In this document: positions 1 to 5,205 of the stretch, one piece after another | How positions within the stretch are numbered: position 1 is the stretch's first letter | Layout of the letters: each line of letters opens with the position of its first letter | Origin: Methylocystaceae bacterium UBA5192 | GTDB taxonomy: Bacteria > Pseudomonadota > Alphaproteobacteria > Rhizobiales > Beijerinckiaceae | DNA length: 5,205 nucleotides | Assembly: GCA_002412985.1 (NCBI GenBank) | Contig: DHWC01000101.1 | Location: 1 to 5,205, forward strand | Direction of reading: 5' to 3' | Notes under the pieces: generated by a model | Database searches by the model: none | The model's input: only the letters and a program-made list of their open reading frames with translations | Told to the model about the DNA's origin: nothing | Position numbers and translations under genes: made by a program

Positions 1-1
1 T

Positions 2-826
2 AGATCTTTATTGATAGCTGCGTGGTTTATTGCAGCGTTTTCTTTTATGCGTTCAGAAGCCCTGGCAGATAATATTCTATTAGCCGGACATCGTGCAGTG
101 TATAATCTCAGCCTTTTGAGGGGAGAGGGCGCAAAGGCGCCAATTCAAGCTCGGGGTTCGATTGTATTTGAGTTTTCTGGCTCTGAATGCCAGGGCTATG
201 TGCAGAATTTTCATCAGTTAACGGAGATTCAACCGGTTGAAGGTCAAACTAAATTTTCAGAAGTTTCTTCCGCAACTTATGAGGAGCCTCTGAGCAGAGA
301 TTTTCGTTTTAAGACAGCAACAAAGATCGATAATGTAATTACTGATCAGCTTGAGGGCGTTGCGAGTCGAGAGAATAAAAACCTTGCTATCCATCTTAAA
401 AATAAAGCAAGCGTTCCCCTAATTTTTCAAGGAGAAATTTTATTTCCAACTGAGCATTTGCTTAGCATTCTTGAGACCGCTATTGCTGGTGGAACTCTAT
501 TAGAGGCACGTGTTTATGATGGGAGTGGGCAGGGTGATAGGATTATGCATACCTTGTCGATCATCGGTAAGCCGATGGTAGGGGCTCCCTCAGAAAAACC
601 TGCCCAACTTAATGAGTTGCGGGGATTAAAGCGCTGGCCAGTGGTGATATCTTATTTTGAGGTTGGCCACATTGATGGTCCACCAATTTATGCCCTCTCG
701 TTCGATCTTTATTCAAACGGTATATCACGCGCTCTGAAGCTCGATTACGGAGACTTTGTTCTTTCTGGCGAGATGGTGGAGCTGAGCTTTTCTCCAATAT
801 CAAAATGCGATTTGAAAAAAAATTAG
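2..826 (+). CDS. eipB: EipB/DUF1849 family periplasmic cell-envelope integrity protein (5' end outside window)
   Basis: Seen: the frame is open to the left edge and ends at TAG 824-826. The first codons form a hydrophobic stretch (LLIAAWFIAAFSF) and then a signal-peptidase-like site ALA|D, with the mature protein starting at about base 68. The TTG at 11 and ATG at 47 lie inside this signal peptide, so the true start is upstream and only a few residues are missing. Mature hallmarks are AGHRAVYNLSL near the N-terminus, a GS-x-VFEFSGSEC-x-GY block, LFPTEHLL, a VYDGS segment and RWPVVISYFE. These match the DUF1849 pattern as I know it. There are exactly two cysteines, at codons 188-190 and 806-808, about 206 residues apart, fitting the conserved disulfide of this family. 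Known: Brucella EipB is a periplasmic beta-spiral protein resembling LolA/LolB, and its loss sensitises cells to envelope stress. It probably binds a lipid or protein partner; no enzymatic role is known. It converges with lptD. Confidence 0.9.
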   Translation, partial: RSLLIAAWFIAAFSFMRSEALADNILLAGHRAVYNLSLLRGEGAKAPIQARGSIVFEFSGSECQGYVQNFHQLTEIQPVEGQTKFSEVSSATYEEPLSRDFRFKTATKIDNVITDQLEGVASRENKNLAIHLKNKASVPLIFQGEILFPTEHLLSILETAIAGGTLLEARVYDGSGQGDRIMHTLSIIGKPMVGAPSEKPAQLNELRGLKRWPVVISYFEVGHIDGPPIYALSFDLYSNGISRALKLDYGDFVLSGEMVELSFSPISKCDLKKN

Positions 827-874
827 ATTAAAAATTCTATCTTAGTTGCTCTATGAATTCTATTCTTTAATTCT
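826..874. terminator. possible weak bidirectional terminator between eipB and lptD
   Basis: The 55-base gap between the two convergent stop codons is very AT-rich. It holds imperfect complementary arms: GATTAAA (826-832) against TTTAATTC (867-874), and AATTC (833-837) against GAATT (855-859), with an unpaired bulge between. The stem has few GC pairs and no clean U-tract on either strand, so this is a weak candidate. It is listed because both genes must end here and nothing better is visible. Confidence 0.2.
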
Positions 875-881
875 CAGGTGA

Positions 882-3521
882 CTATTGTTGCATCGCGCTC
901 GATAGTCCGTCATTCATGAGTTTTCCGATATTGTTTTGGAATTTCATTTCTCCAAGCGTGCGGAAATTGACGGAAAGATAAATCGTTTGATTGTAGTTTT
1001 TGCCTGTATACCAAGGTTGGTAGACAGTCGAGTAATTGAGCGTCGCGCTCAAGCATTCGTCATTATAGCCGCCGCCTGCGCCCCATATCGCAGAAGAATA
1101 GAAAGATGACTTTGGCGTCACTTGGCTAAATGATAGTGTCGGAAGGGGCTGATTTATCGCTGCGGCAGAGATAAAATTATTATAAAAAACGCCGAGCGGA
1201 TTATTATAATATTGCTCATAAGCCCCTCCGCGCGACATATCAAGCGTCACACTACCATTTAAGAAGTAGTTCTTGGTTACATCCCAGCGTCCGCTAGTGG
1301 AAAGACCGCGACGGAGATAATTGAAGCCAATTTGCGGTTGCTGATAGTAGTTGGCATATTGAATGCCCAATGTGATTGGATTGAGGTTAAGCGTAGCAAG
1401 CAGATCAATACGACGGACGTCGAAGGTGTCTTTATCAAATCTTCCTTTACTCGTTAGAGAAAAGAATGAAGCAGGCGCAACAACAAGTCTGCCAACAACA
1501 TCCGAAGTGCGTGTATTTAGGCCTGATGCAAGACCAACATTTGCGGCGTCTGCCATTGAATAGGCGTTGGCGCCTGCTAGCTGCGAGGATTGGCCGACCA
1601 TTGCATTGATGAAGCCACCATTGGCGAATTGGGTTGTTGCCTGTCCGCCGTAATTGATACGCGTGCCAGTCTCAAATCGATCGTAGCCAGAATATTTGTT
1701 GATATCGAACAAATTTGTATCGTCATATACCAGGCTCTGCGCATCTAAATTCACGAGCGAGGGGATAGACGTTTGATTGGGTCTGGCGATCAGTTGTGCG
1801 ATTGGCTCAACAACAACATCGCCCAAGGGGCTATGTGCGAGTAGGGGGTAACGGTATTCAACACCGGCGCCAGGAGTAATTTGGCCGCGGAATGAATTGT
1901 TTTGGCCAGGTATGAAATAGGTTTGGTTATAATTAGAGATCGGTAGATTTAATGAATTATAAGCGCCATAGGTTCCGGTTGTATTGTAGTCAAGATAGCT
2001 GCCCATTAGTCGGGTGAAAGCAAAAGGCGACCAGACGCCACCTGTTGGGTCGATAATTTTTCTTTTCCAATTCGCGCTGATAACGCCGCGATTGTAATTG
2101 CCGCCTACGCCGCGAAGCAAACATTGACTCTGATTAGGATCGCTGTTTGGGGAGTAGGTTTGACAAACGTTATATAAATTATAACGACTATCCAATGTTT
2201 GTGGTTGGATAGATTGATAATTTGCCATTTGAGCGGAAACGCTATTGAAATTACTGTCAAGCTCTATCTGTCCGCCAATGCCCCCTGTTTTAGCCGGATC
2301 AACATCGAATGTACGATTATAATCGATCATTGGATGTGTTGTAGGAAGTTGTGCCTGAATATCTCCAGGCAATAGGCCCTGGAAATACATAGCTTGCATG
2401 TCAAAGAAGCTGCGTGGGCCTTGTCCGGTTAAATAAGCTTTCGACTGGCTCTCTCTGAAGAAGAACATATTGTTTAGCGTGCTATACATGCCAAAATCTT
2501 GCATGAAATAGCGATCTGTGAAGTAGGCGCCATTCCAGCCTGTCTTCCAGCGATCATTGAGATTAAATTCGCCAACACTCTGGACCACGCCACGGAAGGC
2601 GCGATCACGTGCGCCAAATGGAGCTGCGGTAAACAGATTGCGCGCGCTTTGGTTTAGATAAGCGCCGTCAGCGCGAAGCATAACATTGCCATTTTCAAAC
2701 TGCTTACGGAAAATGCCTGTCAGATAAGGAATGCCATTAGAATAATAAGATGGCGTTAGCGTTATGTCCGTATCTGGTGAGATTTCCCAGAAAAACGGAA
2801 CCTTGTAACCTGTTCCAAGATATGAGCCATACATAACAGACGGCATTAAGAAGCCTGTGCGGCGCTTAACTGTTGGGTCAGGTTGTGTGAGGTAGGGAAA
2901 ATAGGCAATTGGAACGCCAAGCAATTCCATGCTGGCGTCTTCATAATAAACTGTTTTCGTCTCGGCATTGTGAATGATGCGTTTGGCGCGTACCTGCCAG
3001 AGACGCGGACGATTTGGGTCATCTTTACACGCTGCGCAAGCAGTATAGGTGCCTTTGTCGTAGACGCGTGTATTGCCAACGAGTTCAGCGTGCGGCGCGC
3101 TCATCTGCGTATCATTTAACGCGTCATATTGAAGGCTATTAATGAAGCCAGCTTTGAAGTCATCCGTCAGCTCAAAGCGCTCAGCGCGAACGACGCTACC
3201 ATCGCGTTCTGTTAATTTAGCATGACCTTCAGCAAAAATTTGCTGTGTTTTACGATTGTAAATGACGCGATCTGCTTCTAGTGCGCGGCCCTTGTAGAAA
3301 ATCTGAACGTTTCCACTTGCTGTAACAGTATCTGTATCTTGATTATTGATGAGCTCTTTGGCTTCAACCACCATATTCTCATCTTCAGCTGTGCCGGCGG
3401 CTTGTGCTGAGGAAAGTGTAAAGATACACACCATCGACCCGCAGAGAATCCACAAGATTTTCTTGAAAAAGCGATTGAGCCAGCGTGGGCTAGATGGGCG
3501 GGATCGAGACGGCAAGAGCAT
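882..3521 (-). CDS. lptD: LPS-assembly protein LptD (outer-membrane LPS translocon)
   Basis: LptD pairs with the lipoprotein LptE and inserts lipopolysaccharide into the outer leaflet at the end of the Lpt bridge. From the ATG at 3521 the product has 879 residues, within or slightly above the usual alphaproteobacterial range. Residues 1-41 are a signal peptide: an Arg/Lys-rich n-region, the core ILWILCGSMVCIFTLSS, and AQA|A as cleavage site. Residues about 48-190 form the periplasmic LptA/OstA-like jellyroll (DTVTASGNVQIFYKGRALEADRV). It contains the T-x-CAAC motif with Cys162 and Cys165. The rest is the beta-barrel, with the conserved segments VEPIAQLIARPN (about 571-582) and DDTNLFDINKYSGYDRFETG (600-619). 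Other cysteines are Cys453, Cys467 and Cys823 (the latter in YNDEC). In-frame TTG 3596 would add 25 residues ahead of an already complete signal peptide, so ATG 3521 with a GGA Shine-Dalgarno is preferred. The stop is TAG 882-884. No lptF, lptG, surA or pdxA lies beside it here. Confidence 0.96.
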   Translation of the reverse strand: MLLPSRSRPSSPRWLNRFFKKILWILCGSMVCIFTLSSAQAAGTAEDENMVVEAKELINNQDTDTVTASGNVQIFYKGRALEADRVIYNRKTQQIFAEGHAKLTERDGSVVRAERFELTDDFKAGFINSLQYDALNDTQMSAPHAELVGNTRVYDKGTYTACAACKDDPNRPRLWQVRAKRIIHNAETKTVYYEDASMELLGVPIAYFPYLTQPDPTVKRRTGFLMPSVMYGSYLGTGYKVPFFWEISPDTDITLTPSYYSNGIPYLTGIFRKQFENGNVMLRADGAYLNQSARNLFTAAPFGARDRAFRGVVQSVGEFNLNDRWKTGWNGAYFTDRYFMQDFGMYSTLNNMFFFRESQSKAYLTGQGPRSFFDMQAMYFQGLLPGDIQAQLPTTHPMIDYNRTFDVDPAKTGGIGGQIELDSNFNSVSAQMANYQSIQPQTLDSRYNLYNVCQTYSPNSDPNQSQCLLRGVGGNYNRGVISANWKRKIIDPTGGVWSPFAFTRLMGSYLDYNTTGTYGAYNSLNLPISNYNQTYFIPGQNNSFRGQITPGAGVEYRYPLLAHSPLGDVVVEPIAQLIARPNQTSIPSLVNLDAQSLVYDDTNLFDINKYSGYDRFETGTRINYGGQATTQFANGGFINAMVGQSSQLAGANAYSMADAANVGLASGLNTRTSDVVGRLVVAPASFFSLTSKGRFDKDTFDVRRIDLLATLNLNPITLGIQYANYYQQPQIGFNYLRRGLSTSGRWDVTKNYFLNGSVTLDMSRGGAYEQYYNNPLGVFYNNFISAAAINQPLPTLSFSQVTPKSSFYSSAIWGAGGGYNDECLSATLNYSTVYQPWYTGKNYNQTIYLSVNFRTLGEMKFQNNIGKLMNDGLSSAMQQ

Positions 3522-3531
3522 TAAATCATCC
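3522..3531 (-). promoter_or_regulatory. ribosome binding site supporting the lptD start at 3521
   Basis: On the minus strand GGA (3531-3529) precedes ATG by 7 bases, reading GGATGATTTA-ATG. This is acceptable Shine-Dalgarno spacing. The competing in-frame TTG at 3596 has only a weak GAAG upstream. Together with the signal-peptide layout this favours the ATG. Confidence 0.5.
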
Positions 3532-3716
3532 GGCCGTGAGAAAACGAAAATGGATAAAGCGTTGATCTTGAAGCCGCCGAATGATTTTTGGCGCAAGGCG
3601 CTTCAAGATTGTCCATGACACTGATCTTTGGAAATATTTTACGGTTAAAATAAACCATGAAGGGGCTTAGCGCGCCACAGCAATCGACTAGAGAGGCCCA
3701 GTGATCTCTAAAGAGC

Positions 3717-3729
3717 GTAAATAATTTAC
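3717..3729. repeat. 13-bp AT-rich palindrome upstream of lptD
   Basis: GTAAAT-A-ATTTAC is a perfect inverted repeat with a single central base, about 200 bases upstream of the lptD start codon. Its size and symmetry would suit a dimeric regulator's operator, but in AT-rich DNA it may be chance. A second, poorer symmetrical element (GGTT...AACC) lies at 3643-3656. Confidence 0.25.
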
Positions 3730-4274
3730 TACCGTTTAATCGTGTTTTTAGGCGCAAGCGCTCTGGACTTGTCTGCAGGCGCAGCACAAGATCTTCTGGC
3801 TTTCCGGTTCTGCTGGTCCACAGGCCGGAGCGCATTGTTTCAACGTCAGAATTCACGGAGCGGAAGATGCGGACTCTTTGCGTAGAAATCATGGCGAATG
3901 GGCCGCTCTTCCCTCGAAAGATGAAAAGTTGAAAGCCGAATTGGGCTGGCCCTTAAAGAAAGCGAGGTTTTAAAGTTTAATTGTACAATTTGGAGACTGG
4001 TCTTAGAGGAAAACTTGGCGTTTTTTGATAAGCAGATGCTGATTGTTGGGAGCTGATCTTGGCGCTGTCTGCGAGACTAAAGTTGATCGACAAAGATCGG
4101 GAATAGAAAAATCCTTTTTATTCAATAAGCTATTAAAGTATTGCCTGAGGAAGCGAGAGCTGGCCATCTTTGTTGTCAATTGATGAAGCTTTTTTTAAGA
4201 AAATGCTAGAGCCATGAATGTAGACGAGAGCCTGATTGGTTATTATGCGAAATATGTAATTTTGGCGCTGCATT

Positions 4275-4310
4275 GGGGGCAGTAGGTAAATAGGCAGCCC
4301 GTCTGCCCCC
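4275..4310. repeat. GC-rich inverted repeat with an alternative internal hairpin
   Basis: GGGGGCAG (4275-4282) and CTGCCCCC (4303-4310) are perfectly complementary 8-base arms with a 20-base loop. The loop holds another GGCAG (4293-4297), which can pair instead with CTGCC (4303-4307) across CCCGT. Two mutually exclusive hairpins therefore share the same right arm. No U-tract follows on either strand, so a standard intrinsic terminator is unlikely. It lies in the gene-poor stretch, and its strand and role are unknown. Confidence 0.55.
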
Positions 4311-4400
4311 CTGAAATCATCCACAGATCTTCGATCATCGGCCATTAAATGAAGCTGAGCTCGGGCCAATTTGAAACAAGTGCCGACTGTCCTAGAGCTC

Positions 4401-4423
4401 AAAAAGCTTAACAGCCACTTTTT
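4401..4423. terminator. weak AT-rich hairpin, possible bidirectional terminator
   Basis: AAAAAG (4401-4406) and CTTTTT (4418-4423) are complementary and frame an 11-base loop. The right arm supplies a short T-run on both strands. It lies about 70 bases beyond the stop of the small lipoprotein gene on the minus strand and could end that transcript. The stem is nearly all A-T, so the call is weak. Confidence 0.25.
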
Positions 4424-4459
4424 AGCCATAATTAAAAGCCGGAAGAAAGGAACTCAATC

Positions 4460-4479
4460 GACCCAGCTATCCTCGGGTC
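4460..4479 (-). repeat. short GC inverted repeat just downstream of the lipoprotein gene
   Basis: GACCC (4460-4464) and GGGTC (4475-4479) form a 5-bp stem, with a possible G-U pair extending it, around a 10-base loop. It starts 16 bases past the lipoprotein stop on the minus strand. It lacks a U-tract, so it could be an mRNA 3'-end stem but is not a standard terminator. Confidence 0.3.
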
Positions 4480-4494
4480 TATCATGAGGTGAGA

Positions 4495-4707
4495 CTAAAA
4501 GGTTGGACCTTTAGTAAGTTGTTCAAGATAATTATAGCTAGAACAATAGCCTTCATTTCGGTTCTCAGGAAGCTTGCATGCCGGGGGAGCCATGACGAGA
4601 GAGGGGTAGGTCTTCGTCTTCGTCGCAACGAAGGGTTCTTTATTAACTCGGTCGCTATTGCAGCCAAACAAAGCAATCAAGGCGATGAGAAGGAATGTTT
4701 TTTTCAT
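4495..4707 (-). CDS. small putative lipoprotein of unknown function (70 residues)
   Basis: The ATG at 4707 opens a classic lipoprotein signal: MKK, then a hydrophobic core TFLLIALIA, then LFGC with Cys16 as the predicted lipidated residue. The -2 position is Phe, where Ala or Ser is commoner, and +2 is Asn. The mature part would be only 55 residues, polar and rich in Lys, Thr and Pro, with no further membrane segment. It contains two more cysteines, Cys44 and Cys55 (PPACKLPEN and EGYCSSY), which could form a small disulfide loop in the periplasm. The stop is TAG 4495-4497. An AGG lies 7 bases before the ATG. In-frame TTG 4728 would place seven extra residues before MKK and is less likely. It is on the same strand as the phosphotransacetylase gene, but a terminator and about 235 bases separate them, so it is probably a separate transcript. 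I do not recognise the family; entericidin-like or other short envelope lipoproteins are possible analogues only. Confidence 0.75.
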   Translation of the reverse strand: MKKTFLLIALIALFGCNSDRVNKEPFVATKTKTYPSLVMAPPACKLPENRNEGYCSSYNYLEQLTKGPTF

Positions 4708-4860
4708 CACAAGACCTAAAAATCTCAATTGATCACGAGATTGTCACTCATCCCAGCAATTAGCCTTTTTTTCAAGTGGTCAGAGCAGAAAAGTCATCGA
4801 CATGAGAGCCTGCAATGATCCAAGGTAGATTGAGTATTTGGCCGAGAGAAATGCTTGGTT

Positions 4861-4887
4861 AAAAAATGCCAAAAGAAATCTTCAGGC
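4861..4887 (-). terminator. Rho-independent terminator downstream of the phosphotransacetylase gene
   Basis: Read on the minus strand, GCC-T-GAAG, a four-base loop ATTT, then CTTT-T-GGC fold into a 7-bp hairpin with one U-U mismatch and one G-U pair. This is followed by A and six T's (4866-4861). It starts about 55 bases after the phosphotransacetylase stop codon. Shape, position and U-tract all fit an intrinsic terminator, though the stem is only moderately stable. Confidence 0.6.
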
Positions 4888-4942
4888 TTCGCTAACATTC
4901 TGCCGCGCTTTGAGATTAAATCCAGGAGCTAGATCAAAAAAA

Positions 4943-5205
4943 TTAAAACAGATGTCGATTGCGATGAATATAGAGCTGAGCTAGTGCACTTGAGGCGACA
5001 CGAGAGACAATATCATCAGACCGACTCGTCAGAATAATAGGCGCCCTAGCACCCAACACTAGTCCAGCGGTATTGGCTCCAGAGAGGAAAACAAGTTCTT
5101 TGGCAAGAATATTTCCAGCTTCCAGATCGGGCGCAACGAGAACATCTGCTTCTCCTGCTACAATGGATTGAATATTTTTAGTTGTCGCGGCATCTCGTGA
5201 GATCG
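4943..5205 (-). CDS. pta: phosphate acetyl/butyryltransferase family protein, C-terminal part (5' end outside window)
   Basis: Reading the minus strand from 5203, an open frame of 86 residues runs to TAA (4945-4943). It contains the conserved C-terminal signature of the PTA/PTB family: ISRDAA, GEADVLVAPDLEAGN, ILAKELVFLSGANTAGLVLGA and RAPIILTSRSDD, then RVASSALA. Known: phosphate acetyltransferase interconverts acetyl-CoA plus phosphate with acetyl-phosphate plus CoA in the cytoplasm, normally paired with acetate kinase. In many alphaproteobacteria the enzyme carries an N-terminal MaoC-like hydratase domain; whether this copy does lies beyond the window. A butyryltransferase specificity cannot be excluded from this fragment. 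No acetate kinase gene follows it; instead there is a terminator-like hairpin and then the small lipoprotein gene. The protein ends in a basic tail (YIHRNRHLF) after the conserved core. Confidence 0.88.
   Translation of the reverse strand, partial: ISRDAATTKNIQSIVAGEADVLVAPDLEAGNILAKELVFLSGANTAGLVLGARAPIILTSRSDDIVSRVASSALAQLYIHRNRHLF

Larger units (their letters stand above)
3532..4494. other. gene-poor region upstream of lptD, no supported gene
   Basis: Nearly 1 kb without a gene I can support on either strand. The longer open frames here (minus 3521-3892, 123 codons; minus 4133-4429, 98 codons) have no recognisable motifs, no Shine-Dalgarno at a good distance and no membrane or signal pattern typical of a real product. 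I found no remnant of lptG or lptF, no tRNA and no insertion-sequence ends. The stretch next to lptD must carry its leader and probably its promoter, but I could not pick convincing -35 and -10 boxes. It also holds the inverted repeats listed separately at 3717-3729, 4275-4310, 4401-4423 and 4460-4479. It may be decayed coding sequence, a home for small RNAs, or simply spacer. Confidence 0.6.

Noticed and set aside
11..13. TTG as the start codon of eipB
   Set aside because: The frame continues open to the left edge and the TTG lies inside the hydrophobic core of the signal peptide, leaving no basic n-region; the gene is truncated by the window.
3346..3618. Plus-strand open frame antisense to the lptD signal-peptide region
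   Set aside because: It is a shadow of lptD, with no independent coding evidence.
3521..3892. 123-codon minus-strand open frame overlapping the start of lptD
   Set aside because: It runs in a different frame through the lptD 5' region, has no Shine-Dalgarno near its ATG, and its product has no recognisable motif or transmembrane pattern expected of LptG or another Lpt protein.
4101..4123. AT-rich imperfect inverted repeat (GAAT...ATTC with A5/T5 arms)
   Set aside because: It contains bulges and almost no GC pairs and belongs to no gene end that I can identify; it is likely chance in AT-rich DNA.
4133..4429. 98-codon minus-strand open frame between the lipoprotein and lptD
   Set aside because: The start MAKKWLLSFLSS looks faintly signal-like, but there is no ribosome binding site, no cleavage site, no known domain, and the frame crosses the GC-rich hairpin. 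A homology search giving conserved orthologues would change this.
4609..4620. Tandem CTTCGT hexamer
   Set aside because: It is only two copies, within the lipoprotein gene, where it encodes Thr-Lys repeats; not a meaningful repeat array.
4489..4719. 76-codon plus-strand open frame antisense to the small lipoprotein
   Set aside because: It is the complement of a frame with a convincing signal and lipobox; its own product has no recognisable features.
1..5205. tRNA, rRNA, CRISPR array, insertion sequence or toxin-antitoxin pair
   Set aside because: I saw no T-loop-like motif with a cloverleaf, no regularly spaced repeats, no transposase-like product and no paired small ORFs of that type on either strand.

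Overview
The window looks like chromosomal DNA of an alphaproteobacterium, most likely a member of the Hyphomicrobiales (Rhizobiales) or a close relative. The main reason is an EipB/DUF1849 periplasmic protein, a family known essentially from this class. The LptD and phosphotransacetylase sequences are also of alphaproteobacterial type. Base composition is moderate, not the high GC of most free-living relatives, and start and stop codons are ordinary. I cannot name the genus.

Layout from left to right. (1) Positions 2-826, plus strand: eipB, cut at its 5' end by the window edge. (2) Positions 827-881: a 55-base convergent gap. (3) Positions 882-3521, minus strand: complete lptD, the outer-membrane LPS translocon barrel. 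(4) Positions 3522-4494: about 1 kb with no gene I can support, holding the lptD leader and several inverted repeats. (5) Positions 4495-4707, minus strand: a 70-residue putative lipoprotein of unknown function. (6) Positions 4708-4942: a spacer with a good terminator-like hairpin serving the next gene. (7) Positions 4943-5205, minus strand: the C-terminal 86 residues of a phosphate acetyl/butyryltransferase family enzyme, cut by the right edge.

The left half is about the cell envelope. LptD inserts lipopolysaccharide into the outer membrane, and EipB is a periplasmic factor needed for envelope integrity in Brucella. They are convergent, so they are not one operon, and any joint role is inference. 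The right half (acetyl-phosphate metabolism and a small lipoprotein) has no evident functional link to the left.

I see no mobile element, CRISPR array, tRNA or rRNA, and no clear new multi-gene system. The points most worth a second look are: lptD lacking its usual lptF/lptG/surA/pdxA/rsmA neighbours on the sides visible here, the gene-poor kilobase upstream of it with a strong GC-rich hairpin that can fold two ways, and the uncharacterised two-cysteine lipoprotein.
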